Assembly: GCA_009760855.2 (NCBI GenBank)
Contig: WPIO01000006.1
Coordinates: 819,501 to 883,500 of the forward strand
Source of the DNA: Cristatella mucedo
Taxonomy: Eukaryota > Bryozoa > Phylactolaemata > Cristatellidae
DNA length: 64,000 nt
Reading direction: 5' to 3'
Shown: positions 36,301 through 50,720 of the stretch, one piece after another
Layout of the letters: every line of letters begins with the position of its first letter
Numbering within the stretch: the first letter of the stretch is position 1
Made by a program: the position numbers and the translations under genes
Notes under the pieces: model-generated
Database searches by the model: none
What the model was told of the DNA's origin: nothing
The model's input: only the letters and a program-made list of their open reading frames with translations

Positions 36301-38740
36301 TGAGTAAGCTCAATTTCTAAGCCAAATTAAATTCAATATTCCCGTGTTTGAATAATATGGGAATGCAGTGTGGCTGGTGCTATATCGCTTTGTCTATCAC
36401 TAGCAGCAGATTCTCCTCCAGTTTCTGCGTATGCAGTATGGGCAGTAATCAATAAGATCTAGCTAACTAGGGAGCTATGCTTTGGTCCTCTCTACCTCTA
36501 GTATAAATAAGATGATTAAACGAGGGTAATCTAGTAACCACGTCGATTGTGGGCCCAGTTTAGAATGTTTTCGGCTGGCTAACATGGAAAATGAGCTCAA
36601 ACCAAGTGACCGTACTTTAAGATTTCTTTGTCATTCTCTAGATTGTATCGTGCTACTAACGCAAGGAAGTTTCATTTTAGGCAAGCTGGGTCCTGTTTAA
36701 ATTTTTAATTAAAACTATTTTTAGATGAAATCGCACGGATTTCGCACTGATTGCTGTATATCCGCTCTCTCTAGAGTAGTATGGTGTGCCAATCTTGGCC
36801 TATCTTGTTGGATGTGAAATTGCTCCGTGAGAGTCTGTAAATCATTGTAAATTGCTGGTCCTTTTTAACAGAGGCTTGGAGTACGACGTTTCTTACTACA
36901 CTGGAGTAAAGGCAAACAGGTAAGGACATACATTCACGTGGAAATACCCGACGTGTGAAGCGCTTTGGGAAATTAGAATGACGCGTGTAAATATTTCGGA
37001 ACTGAGAAACCAAAAGCCGCAATATGTTTCGCGCATTTAACTGAGCCCAAATTTATTCAAATGAGTGGTCAATATTTACAAGTTTATCTTCCCTGTTGAT
37101 ACTTTGTAGGCTACTCACTGCCACGTGCAATTTCTTTCACCGACTTAAGCCACTCGCCGAGGCCGATGTGAGGAAGCTGTAAGGACAGTTCATTTATAGA
37201 TTGATCATATTTCGTCATTGCTGTATTCGAAATCTGGCTGGTATTTCGTTCGTGATATTGCTAATACATAAGTGGAATGGCCTACTCTCGTGCTAACACC
37301 CACATAGTCTTTATGGCTTTGTGGAGTTACAGACGGAAATGCGTTACACTAAATCGGCCATACCCACTTACTTGTAGTTACTGATGAAAATGAGCGCATT
37401 GTTTTGAGCTCAAAGGCTTCACGTTTGTGCGTTTTTCCTGTTTAGCGTGTGTGGTAGGTGTGAATTGGAGGTGCCACGTGATCAGTCACTAATCCATATT
37501 TTTTTGGTTGCTCAACAAGCAGAATACAATTTTTAATTTCAGACGAGCATTCTACGGCCTAAATTCTATTCCGATTCACGTAAAACCGGTTATCATCCTG
37601 ACGCTAGAGCAGGTAAGCTTGCACACTAAGCTTATATGCTTATATGCACATATGCACTATGCAATAACCAATAATATATGCAATAAGCACATATGCTTAT
37701 TCGAACTGCCGCTGCTGCCACTGGAATCCGTCAACTGGGGTAGTCCAAGATTTATTGGAGGCAGCAGCTTAAATATCTATTGATTTGCTGCAAGTAGTTT
37801 TTGGAAATTATTTTGAAACTTTTCTGACGTCATTTATTTGAGTCACTAACCGGATTTTAGAGGTTAAATTGACACTGCTAAAATTCCTTGCACTCTTGAA
37901 CGAACTCCTTGGAGACCTACGGATAAAGACTCGGCAGTGCTAGCCATATTAGAGCCTTTCTTATTGAAGAATTCGATAGCAACATGCTGGAGAATCTTGC
38001 TAATATAAACTCTAAGCATATTTTGGATCGCCCTGATACTCCAATTGCGTGCCAGGGCATGACTCATGCAAGTGAGGAATCAATGACATACAGCCATTAA
38101 TTTACCTCGGGATTAATTTATGGTCATGCGAATTATTGTTTTTATCCATTGCGTGCGGAATTCTTAATTTGCGAATATTCTTTTTTCGTCATGTCAACTC
38201 AACCGTTATTCCCTTATCCAATTACATTGTAGCATGCCAGCAAGCCTGCACATACACCTAACTACCGTCGAGCCTATATATATACACACACATATATATA
38301 TATATATATATATGCATTCTCTGTGAATGCAAAATCTCTGTGCAGATAGTGACTTATCTGCACAGAGATGTAATTCATTTTAATAGCGCTATAAGCAAAG
38401 TACTCTTTATCCATGTACTTTACATATGCCGCTGGGCTCGTGCGCACCACCTCGGTCTTTAAAGGCCAGCACCTTACCCGAGGGCAGAATCTGGTTCTTT
38501 TTTTAGCTTTTTTCATCAATGACTAAACAAGACGGAATCTTACCTGTGCAAAGATACTTGGCATGCGTTGCTCAGTTGCTTTGTCAAGTTTTTTCTGCAC
38601 TGGAAGCTACGTTCCTTTATTATATAATAATTAAAGAGAAAACCCGAAAGCTGGGATGTGACCATCACGTGAATAGATCATATGTCTCCATGGCTATCTC
38701 TTCCCGGGTCAGCAGCTAGCGCCATCTTGGGTTTCCCATG

Positions 38741-38785
<45 letters not shown>

Positions 38786-41700
38786 TATTTATATATATAC
38801 AGTCGTCCCTCACCACTTCGCGATACAACTTTCGCGGCTTTACTCAATCGCCGTTTTTCAAATCTGTAGGCGCATATTTATTAAAGAGTTGATCGAGAGA
38901 GGAAAAATGACACAGCCTGCTCTCGGTTGTCCGAGTCAACTATACACCTCTGAATTAAAATGAAAAGTAAAACAAATATAGGTATAGTCTGCAGGTCTAT
39001 TTATTCGAGCACACCCCCATACACTTCGCTAGGTGCGGCCGCTCGATCACTTTTTACCACAAAATATGTTGTAGTGAAACCAAGCCAATTTGAGCACGCT
39101 GTTCACTGTTTTGCTATCCTAGTGTAATATTTTTATTTGTGCATGCAATTAAATGTACGATAATAATAATATGGTATTTTTAACATCTAATATGTCTTAT
39201 TTTCTCTCATTCTGACTGATATATGGGTAAATGAAAGTGTAATGGTGACTGTTATGTTATTATTTCATATCCAGAGGTCTAAAATGGTGCTTAAAAACCG
39301 TATTTGGACGGTAGTGAACAGGTTTTCAATGCTTCAACTACGAAAAATATGTGATTTATCAATATCATCCTACTTCGCCGAAATTCGCTTATTGCGGTAG
39401 GGTCTGGTTCAGATTAACCGCGATGAACGAGGGTCGACTGTTCACTCGTCCCTCGCTTATCGTGGTCAATCAGTTCCAGGCTCTACCGCAATAAGTGATT
39501 TTCCGCGAAGTAGGATGCTTTATTTGTAAACCGAGTATTTTCGTAGTTAGAGCATAGAAAACCTGTTCGCGAACCTGTAGGTACGGCTATTAAGATTATT
39601 ATAGCTCTTTGGACATGGAATAACACCCCTTTACTCACCAATACACTGGTATTACCCAATATATTAGACAAAATAAGAAAATAAGACATACTATACGCTA
39701 CACAAATATCATTTTTCAATTTTAAATTTGATTAAACACATACACATAACTTCTACACATAACCATAAGCCTATGAAAATAGTGAAACGTGCTCGATGAT
39801 GAAGCGATGAAGATGAGATGACGATGTACGGCACAGCAAAGAAGATCAAGGTTGCGGCTGCTCCGAAGACGCGACTTTAGTGGGTGAGTCTTCAGGTGGT
39901 GCAGAATCTTCAGCAGGTGTATCGTCGGGTACTTCGCTGAAGGAGTACTAGGTGTAGGCAGTGGATGTCGGGGTGCGCGGTCGAAGAACATCCTGATATC
40001 CTGATAGGCAGTTGCTGGCGCGGTCTTTTTTATGCATGAGGAAGCTTTGGCAGGGTTCTGTTGCACCGTCGAGTGCAAGCTGGAGCTGAAATGCACGCTC
40101 CATGTGCGGGTCTCATTCACCAATTGTGTGCTGCACTTCCTTAGTAGTTCTTGCGACTTGCGAGAGACGCTCAAGTGTCACGGCCAACCTCCTCCTCCTC
40201 CTCCTCCACCTGACCCCGACGGAGCTCAAGCTGCCAAGCTTCCAAATTCGTGTACGGTTTATATATTCGAAAAACCGCGATAGATTGAAGCTGCGAATGT
40301 TTGAGCGAGCGAGAGCTAGCTATCGACGAGTGTACATATAACTCATTTGTATTGCGCATTAGGAGAGCTTCAGCTCTATTCGTGCGCTTCACATATGCCA
40401 CGGACTCGGTCCCGCGATCTCGGCCACCATGTACATTCACCTTGACGTTGGTCGGGTCGAGCGCCTTAACCGCAGGGCGCCTTAACCAGCTCATGTGCCG
40501 CTTGATTTCATCATCCACCGGATAATATCATGCTCATGACATTATTTGTAAACGCAGGTTGGAGAATAGTTTCTTTGGTTTGAGTCTTAAGCTCTTTTGG
40601 CTTCTTGGTTATTAGCTCGGGGAGGGGAAAGCAGGTCGCATATACGAGGGCGCACACGTGAGGGTATACGCCCTTTTCCAAGGCCCAGCCCATGCTCGAA
40701 GATCCGGGAACCCACTGGCAATCGCCTCTTTATTTGCAAAGCCACTTTTTCCTAGAACGTCTAAGCCTCTAAATTGATGGCGGTTCATACATTCATCAAT
40801 TCTGGTTTGCTAAACACTGGAGGTTTACCGGGAGCAGATATGCTAATAAGCTTGGAGAACCGTGTAACTTTACTGCCTACTAGGTGACCTGTAAGAGAAC
40901 CCACCGAACTTGACATCCCAGGAACCCAGGTGGTGTCACGAGCTGGTTTAATGGCTCGGCGATATCGTTTGTGGCAAAGGTCCTGAACCGTATGCGTGCA
41001 AAAAAGCTTTGTCACTCACTAAAAATACTCGAGATGGTAACTTTATAGGGACATTCGCGTAACAAAAAAGTCTTTAGTTTGTTTTTCCTAAAGCTTACTG
41101 AAAAAGCTCATCCTGATAGATGGCTGGGTTCTCACTCTTATGCATGCATATCTTCTTCCTCTGCTTATTGGTGAATATGTTTTTCTGACGGAAGTCGTAC
41201 TGAAAGCATGGTTCTGCTGGATGTACTGGTCACATGACTAACCCCAAGACATCTGTCACATGACTAACTGGCTGTAAGCACAACCAACCTATGAGCAATT
41301 TGGTCGTCCAACTGAGCATATACATACTGAGAGGTTAGACTGTATTCTAGAGCTGAAAGCTCAACTGTATTCTAGAGCTGAACGCCCATCTCTCATTGTG
41401 TTGTGCCTAAAAAGTAGCTAATATCCATAATCTCCTTTAATATTTTTAATGTCATCAGAAAGTACTGTATAACTTCAATAGCTACTTACATTTTAATCAT
41501 TATTACTATTTTATGATTTATTCTAGACATTTCTTTAGTCCATTGCCTACTGATGTTTAAGCTTGAGTTAACAATCGATGTGGCGCTGCATAGAGCTTCT
41601 CGGTACCAGGACCATGGTTTTATCGCTGACATGACCCATAAAAACTATTAAAATTAGACAAAGATAAAAAATACTAAAGATATCAAGGTAAATACAAAAG

Positions 41701-44700
41701 GAATGCATCCTCTGAGCAGCATGTGTACTATTGTGTTCGGCCTTTTATAACGCTCCCAAAGATGATGGATTTATGCGCTTACTCATTGTGGCGTAGTTGG
41801 GAACGACTCGCATGCTCAGCATAAATATCTGTAATCTCTATTAAGCAGAACGTCAGCGGCAATGGAATCGGTTTTGCCAACTGTCAGTACGCAAGTAGCA
41901 GGGCTGCAGCCTTCCAAAATGAATGCCCAGCCGGCCCGATCACAGTCCTATTTTGGAGCGTGTCACACGTCACACGGCGAGCTCAGTGATAAAAACCAGT
42001 GAGCAATTTAATGGAAAGCCTCATTGACTAATCAGTTTGCAAGTGCTGGTTTTAAGTTCAAGATGCCTTCAGCCAGGCTGCAGCAAATTTAAAATCTCAG
42101 AAAGTACCCCGTCTTATTTCGACAGCCTATTAATAAACGAGGAACAATGCGTCCAACGATTCCTTAGCTACACTCGATGTTGGTGCAATCTAATTGAATG
42201 TATTGAATGTCCCGAGTCCACAGTCAGTGGTTGTTCCCACCCATGCCAGCTGTCTCCTATCCTCAGTATGTGAAGGGACAGCTTAGAGACCAACGGCCAC
42301 ATTATCTTTGTACTAGTAGTTCCAAGTCAATTTTTTTCATGTAAATGCAAAAATTTAATTTGCGATTTAATGTCACAGTATTGAACAAAACAGCTATACT
42401 TTTAGCCAGCCATCCTTGTAGTTTCATCGGGCTTAAATCGTAGCCCAAATCGGACGTGGCATGTGTCGAAATTTTGTCTTTTTTTGATCATCTCACAGAG
42501 AAAGTAATTTTAAGAAAATTACCTACGCAACAGTAAAATAATAATTACCATGTAAGCCAGATTTTGGTTGCAAAAAAGATTCTAAGAAGATCATGAATCA
42601 CAAGTAGCACTCTGATATGACTTTGCATTAAGGTTAAATTATGCATGTTACCACTCATCATTTGACCGTGTTTCGTGTACAACATATTTAAAAAGCCTAG
42701 AAAAAGTGTTAAGTTCACTGAGGGTGCTGTACAAATAAATGTATTTTCATTATTGCTATTACTATTAGTTTAGCTCTGATTTTCGTGCCAGAAAGTTTTA
42801 CTCTATTGCTGGCGCTGTGCGTGATTGCTTCTCTGCAGCTGTGAGATAGACTGGTCTAAATAGCCAGCATAGACATGCTATATCAGGTTACCAGCGGTCT
42901 CTATTGCACCCGTGCTCTCATTCATCCGGCATACCCTGGTGTATCCAGGCCGCGTCCGTGATAGCCTGTCACTCACCGTGGTGCCTGTATCGACAGTTTT
43001 TGTCACATGATGGCGAGGATTAGCATGGTCACAAGACTGTGATTGTCATAATCGATTTAAAGATACTATCGCAATCAGAATCAGTAGTTTGATTTTGTGG
43101 GACTCCATTCGCCATATTAGACAGATAATATTTCTGCTAACAATCGATCCACAATACGACATCAGCTCTTGGAAGAAACACTTAGATCGTCCCGCCTTGT
43201 GCAAGTTTTAAAACTTGGTCCGATAAAAAAAAAATTTGGCCCAAAAAATCTACAGCTTTGCGAACTTGCAGGCCAGCATAGCACGCAAGATAGAAGTAAG
43301 TTGCAAACTATCGTTAACTATCGCACAGAAAAAACGATTCGGAACGAAATAATTCAAAAGCAAAAAGAAAGCTACCTGGATAAAAAATAAACTCGTTTTT
43401 CCGCTGCCGAGTGCTTATTTAAGGGACTAATACATCCCGAATAAATGTAATGCAATTGCATTTGAGTTAAATCGATCGTGCTTCCTTTGCAGAAAATGTG
43501 CAGTGAATAGAACAAATTGAGTTCTCTTGGGCATTATGGAAAATATAGTATTGCTATTAATATTATTGCACATATCCTAGCCCAAAAAACTTGAGCTGTT
43601 GTCACCGTATTCTGCATGGGCATTTCTTTATTTCTAGATCCCATTTTAGGCTTTTAGAGCGCTGCCGGTAAACTCTGGATGGTGTTGATCAGTCTCTGGA
43701 CAATAGTCCAAAGAGATCAATGTGGGCTCATTGTTCTTCAGCCGTAGCCATTTCAAATAGTACAATACCCGAAGCCAATGACGGTACCAATAGATGGTTT
43801 CAGCGAGTGAAGACCTACCGCCGTATATTGGCTGCGCCATACGAGAATCTGTAGGACTAGATACAGATGTTTCAGTAAAAACAATTAAGAAAAAGGTCTC
43901 TCTGCTAGATTTAACTGATATTTCAGCACGGTTAGATACTGTTGATCAAAAAATCCATCTCGCGCTTCTCTCATGTGTCCTGGGCATCGCTTGCAATATA
44001 CTACCAAGGTTTGGGTCCTTTTTCTGTGACAGACTGCGGATCATTTACGACAGAGGAACCGTTAAAGCAGTGGGTATCCTAGTCCTTGGTGATTGGCCGC
44101 CTGCTCCCTTTCACAATTTATACTCTCCCTTTTGCAAATGCCATCATCGAGCACTATCCAGTCTTTTACTTATATGTCAATGACACACAGCTGTATCTAT
44201 GCTTTGATCCCTCCTAGCTATTTTTCTTATCTCAAATTCTCTCAACTACTTGGCTGCATGGATGGTGACACCCACACTCGGATGGTAGCAGCTTCATGAA
44301 ATTGTATGACGATAAAGCCTATTTACTAGGCATGGGCAAACCAATTGTGAATCAGAAATAAAAGCCTATAGCTTAAAATGGGCTCTTGGAGCATATTTAC
44401 ATTTGCATCTGAACCAAATGTAGGTGCGCTATTATGCAGTAACATTTTACTAGACAACCACATATCATGTCAACAGCCAAGTCTGCCTGCTATCAGCTAC
44501 ATTACAATGAAATATTTTGGGCCTGCCTAGACAGGGACGCTACATCTGAGTTAGTCTATGCGACATTCCACCTCAACTTCTTTAATTCACTGCTGGCAGG
44601 TAAAAATTATTATCATCATTCGCATTATCATTATTATTATCCATATCATTATTATTAGCATTATCATTTGCAGGTATAATCCTATCCCAGGTATAATCAG

Positions 44701-47700
44701 GCACTCATAGTTGGTACGAAACTCTGCAGCCAGGCTTGTCGGTCGCGAACGTCGCAAAAAAACACAGCTACCTGCCTACCTGCTGCATTGGCTTTCAGTC
44801 AAGTAGCACATCGACTTCAAGAATTCGTCACTTAATTTAGCTGTCTTCATTCTCTGGGTCCAGATTACTTATCAGTAGTACTACTCCGCAATCGAGCTAG
44901 ACTTCATATCACATTTTCTTCTGACTCAAATTTGTTTTTAGCTTTGACTCGAACACACCTAAAATCCTCGGGAGACCTTTTCTTTAGTTATTATACTCCC
45001 AAAGCCCGGAGCTCATGTCTGGCTGATGTAATGACATTTCTTTACTATACGACATTCGATAAAAGCAAAAAACGCGTCAGTTTCTCACAGTATTCACTGG
45101 GTACCTGCAAATTGTCCTCTGTGTGCTAATAGATGCTGACACTGAGCATTTGATTGCCACGAAATATTGGAAATGGTTTTATGCAGCCTATGTGGAATGT
45201 ATAGAGAGCGATCTAGTTCTCAGAGAGCGCTGTGCAGATTTATCAATACTATTCTTAAATAAAGACCAATTTAGGATATCACTGGCGGAGGCACGTTGTT
45301 TAAAAAACGACAGGTTACAGGAAATGCTGACTAGCTTAGTCTATCCCCTAGTATCGGAGGAACCTACTTTTAAAACGACTGAGGAGTGAGAGCGAATCAT
45401 GTTTCATCCGCTATATCACAGCTATAAAGCCCGATAGACATGCAACGTCTTTTTTTGCAGGTGTTCAACCCTTTCTACATTTTCCAACTATTTAGCGTGA
45501 TTCTGTGGTTTACAGAAAATTATATCTACTACGCCATCTGCATTGTCGTGATATCAGTGTCTTCGATATCATTCACTGTTTATTCAACTCGCAAGGCAAG
45601 TGCCCCTAATGCGGCATCGTCAGTATGAGCTGTCTGCACCCTGCTCGTCGCTTGAATCGTCCCAGTATGAGAGAGATAGATAGAGAGCTAGATAGAGAGA
45701 GCTGTGCGCAATTACAGATGCATCGAGCTCTGAAGAGCACCGTCAAAGGCTACAGCAGTGTGAACATCTTTCGGGAAGAAGGTACTCACGCGGCCCAGGC
45801 GGCCGCACGTGCCCAGCCCGGCGCGCGCCTGCGCGCGCCTGCGCATATTCAGCACCGTCTAAAGATGGCGAGGCGAGGCTGAGCAGCATTGTGGCCGCTG
45901 CCGTTCGCAGCAGCCAGTCGTTGCCGTGCCTCGTCGCATCACTTCCGCCGGCACAGGTCTCGTGAACTCGAGGTACGAGCTCCTCGTGCCCGGCGACATT
46001 ATCGAGATTCCACGCCAAGGCTGCTCAATGAGCTGCGACGCCGTGCTCCTGAACGGGACCTGTATTGTCAATGAAAGCATGCTCACAGGTGAGGATCGAT
46101 GCTCTACTCTCGTCTAATCTCTCCTAATCTCGTAGCTCCAAAGTCTCAACCCCGCAGGCAGGCAGGCAGGCCACGGGCTTTGAACTCGACCGGTTAGGCC
46201 TAAGAGAATTGCTCGTAGCGTGAAGCATTTCACTTGGTAATGCTAGCGACTGAGAGCAGAAGCAGCCGATGGCGATGACTTAGTCACACGACAGCCCGCT
46301 AGTCACCGGCCGTCGCTTGCGAGGTGTCGTTAAGGTCGTTAATCGCGCTCGATTTTCTCGCTCGCTGCGAAAGCGTCAGAGGCAGGCGTTTCCGCGACCT
46401 CTCTGCTCCTCGCGTGACCTCGTGTGACCTCTCTCCTCCTCATGGAAGGGTGTGGTGTCGGGATTATGGAAGCGGAAATTTCCACGGCTTCATAATGTAA
46501 TTTAATGTATCTCCGTCTCCAACTCCACTAAGCCGCAACGACTGTGTGAGTGTTACACAGGAGAGTTGTTCGTAGCGCACTCGCGGCCTAGGAGGCTTTT
46601 TTACGCATTCGGTAGCCAACCGATTTCATCTCGTGGAACAAAGAGAAAGTGAGAAGCATAGAAAAGTCAGCAGAGAATTTGATTTTGTGAGTAGCATCGA
46701 AGCAGCAGCTCAGGATGGCTGAAAATAATGTGCCATAGTCGGGAGCACGGCAGTAATTGTCATTGCCTAAGAATTGCGGAAGTGAGTTCCGCAGTGTAGG
46801 ACCTGCAGAGCCAAAGCTTTCGTGAGATACAAGGCCGACACTGGTGCTAAAAAATTATAATGCCCTTAGTAGTTGCTGCCACTTAGTAATCGTGAGGAAT
46901 CTTGGACTCTATGCTGGTTGGACATTAGAGAGCTGTAAAAAGTGGCTTCGATCGAAGTCAAGTTCACCGGCGACGTTCGTGTCGTTGCCGCAGATGCTGT
47001 TTAATAATCGCCTCGTTCTGTGGACCAAAAAAGATTTTTTGCTGTTTGATTTTCTTTTACTACGCTTAGCATCAGCCTTAGCAGCCAAATAGCGCCCGAT
47101 AAAGAATTGTTGTAGCCCGGTCAGCTTTAACTGGTCGTGCTCCATCGGTTCGCAGTTCTAATAAACTAGTTGTCGAAGTGTCGCAGTAGTAGAGTGAACG
47201 CTCAAAGGCACGAAAAGGCATTGCCAATAACTATGCTTGCAATATACTTTTTCAAATGTGCATTTCCAAAGTCGGCCGTGAACGTTTGGTCTCCACGCAA
47301 GAACGGGTTATTTCGGAATTCAGGGTCCCAAGAGAGAAAGCGCGGATCTTTATTGGCGTCATTGGTTTCTCGTGGCTTCTGGAGTTTGTGCTGCTTTCGA
47401 ATGTCAACGCACATCCGGACCGCTTTCCTAAGGGCACTGTAATATAGAATGATGAATGCAGCTGGCTGTTCTTACTGTGCGTGTACAGGACAGTGTGAGA
47501 AGTTCCAAAGGCCTAAAATAAGTTACTGATTTGAGGAGAGTTTTATAAGCAAACTCTTCGTTGTGGATACATGGAACGCCCATAGATTACAACTAATTTC
47601 TTGGGTATGTACGCAGAGCTTTATTTTTGAAGCTCATATACCGAAGTCTGTGAATGCACGATGCGTACTTGGAGCGAGATTTTAAGGGAATGACACCAGT

Positions 47701-50040
47701 TCCATGTAAAAACCATGTAAGCATAAGCTGTTTGGATTACTTGCAGGTGAAAGCGTGCCTATTACAAAGACTTCGCTCTCGCCGACTAGCTTTGAAGAGG
47801 TCAAATTTGACATCAAAGATCACGGCAGGCACGTGCTCTTCTGCGGGACAAAGGTCATTCAGACACGCTACTATCAAGATCAAAGCGTAAAGGCAGTAGT
47901 AATTAGAACAGGTACTTTCCTCGGGGCAGCGAATAAAAGCTAATCCTGTTACAACGGAGACACGGTTCTTTACAAAGTGCAGCGTGACGGCCAGTTGTTT
48001 TAGGCACTGCCTTAACTAGAGCTACTTTTTTTCTTAACCTGTTCGTAGGATTTCTCACAGCAAAAGGAGATCTCGTACGGTCCATAATGTTTCCAAAGCC
48101 AGTCGACTTCCAGTTTTACCAGGATACGTACAAGTTCGTCGGTTTTCTGGCCGGCTGTGCTTTCATTGGAATGGTGTACACCATTGTAATAATGGTGAGC
48201 TTCTCGGCAGCGCCATATAATACAGCTCCACATTCTAGTATTTCTATGGCCGTCCCTAACTGTGTTACTCCAAGAGACGTTAAGAGGAACCGACTGCATG
48301 TTAAATGATTCGATTGAGCACCCATTAATTTACTTTGGCTGCTAATTGAACGGCTCAATTGGAATAGGTCAATGAATAAATTTCGTATGCATATCATTTG
48401 CTTACATATCTTACGCAGGTTCAACGAGGAAGTGAACCTGGAGAAATTGCACTTCGTACCTTGGATTTGATCACTATAGCTGTGCCCCCCGCACTTCCGG
48501 CCGCGATAGCCGTGGGCAGTGTGATGGCACAGGCACGGCTAAAAGCCAAAGACATCTTTTGCATCCAGCCTAGCAGCATCAACATTGCTGGCTCGGTGAA
48601 CACCGTGTGCTTTGATAAGACTGGAACCTTAACCGAAGATGGTCTTGACATATGGGGCATTGTTCCTTTACAAGGAACTAGGTTAGTATGGCCATCGAGT
48701 AGTAGCTGTTTTTGCGGATTTGCTTCTCGACATTTTCTCAAGACGAACTGGCCTGCAGACCTTGACAAGTGTGTGTGTGTGTTTTTTCTAGTGTACTTAA
48801 GTTGGTGGTTTACTTGCGATTCATACCACAGCGCCGAGTGAATAGGTTTTCAGTCAATTAGCTACATGATAGAAAATTTTGTGCTGTAGTTTTTCGGAGC
48901 CCTGCGTCGATGCCAATCTAATCGCGGGCAGCAAGCTACTGTGTGCTATGGCAACCTGTCATTCCCTCACCATTATTAACGGAGAGCTCGGAGGAGATCC
49001 ATTAGACATTAAGATGTTCGAGGCCACAAGCTGGGAGTTGGAAGAACCTGGTGAAGACAGCAGCCGCTATGATATGATCATGCCTACTGTTGTAAGGCCG
49101 AAAAAAGATGCACAAGCAGCATATACACACAGTGTAAGTATCATTTATCAGTGATCATCGCCGTTGCTACTTCGAGGGTAGTGAATAGGCTTTTTTGGGC
49201 TCGTGTGCTTTTACTGTGATACATGACCGTGCAACGGTAGATCTTCATATGTTCAATCTAGTTAGTCGTTCATTTTGCGTGTCGCAATATTATTAACTGC
49301 TGCAAAGATGCTAGGCGGAACATAGAAATGACTCCAGTGAGTCGTAGGAGCAGCAAAATAACTGAAGTAATCTTTGTTCTACTCAAACCATTTCTTTAAG
49401 CAGCCCCACTGTTATAGATCTGCTATGCCTGTCTATAAGCTATGCAGGGAGCAATGTTTTGACGAAACATTGCATAATACCTACTTATATTACCACAATG
49501 GAAGTCTTGGCGATCCCACTAGTAAAATTGGACAGTCAATTATTTTCAACTATCGCCTATTAGGCTGTCACTAAGCTAAGTCCTGATTCATTTTGTCAAA
49601 GTAGTGAAATATTGTTAATTTGGTGAAGTTTTATAATTTTGTGTGTGAAGTGAAAAACCCTCTCATTCAGATGGATTGATGTTGTGGAGGCCACTATGGA
49701 GATAGCTTTGTTGCTACTTTCGATATATTATGCATGTTTAAGCCTGTAGAGACATCACATAATCCCTGACATCTTTTCATGGTAAATTTTAAGGGAATCC
49801 TAAAGCAAGCCCTGCTCATAATTCTGGTGTCTAATGTGACCTTAAAAATGGAATAATTCCATCTGCTGTGAGCTTATCTAACTGCTAACTAGTGGGGAGG
49901 GGTGAAGGAGTTCTAGCTCGGCTGCATTACCTTATAATGCTTCTATTATATGATTCTGTTATATTACCTCCTTAGCTTTATTCATGTGTGTATATAATAA
50001 GGCATTTTTAAAGCGCCGTCGGCGAGAAAACTTTCTCTCA

Positions 50041-50093
<53 letters not shown>

Positions 50094-50669
50094 GGACCTT
50101 TACATAATTAAATATGCTGTAAGGTTTTTAGCCAGGGAGGGGGTAAGGTGCTTGATCTACACACCCAGGTCTTGGGTTCGAGCGCTGCACTGGGTGATCC
50201 TTTATTGCTCACTGCAAGAGGTAGCGATCGCCGTTAAGACTCTCCTGCAGTTATGCAAATAAAGCTGTTGAATCAGCTAAAGCTTATTTTTCAACCTTAA
50301 GGGATGCATATCACTGTGGTTAGTGATAACATGCACAGCGTCTGCATGCACAAACATACCAAAGAAAATTCATATGGATGCAAATATTGCGAGAAACATA
50401 TGCGGTTTTAGTTTCTCCTTAAAATGTCATCAAGTCAGAGGATGTCGGAACGACATGTGAGAATGAGTTCCGAGGTTTTTTAGAGTACAAAAACTAAAGC
50501 CACGGTCTCCAGGCGATTTGTGACTGGATCCGAAATATAGTTTAATGACTTTAGTCAGAAGAAGAGGTTGCGGTACTTTACCAGGATGAATGGGGAAGCA
50601 GTTAGGTTTGGTAGGTCAGAGCAAGAGAATTATGGAACCTCAACGTGAATATACACTATATATATATAT

Positions 50670-50720
<51 letters not shown>

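Larger units (their letters stand above)
49134..50715. other. Intron with SINE-A and microsatellites
   Basis: No gene. It holds the CT run, a SINE-A and the TA/CA run described separately. Confidence 0.5.

Noticed and set aside
40190-40215. (CCT)n microsatellite as an independent repeat
   Set aside because: On the minus strand it encodes the acidic EEEEEE run expected in the Tigger-type transposase tail, so it is likely coding-derived.
45123-45389. 88-codon frame just upstream of an ATPase exon
   Set aside because: It lies on the decayed 3' UTR and hairpin of a LINE family 1 copy and has no ATPase similarity.
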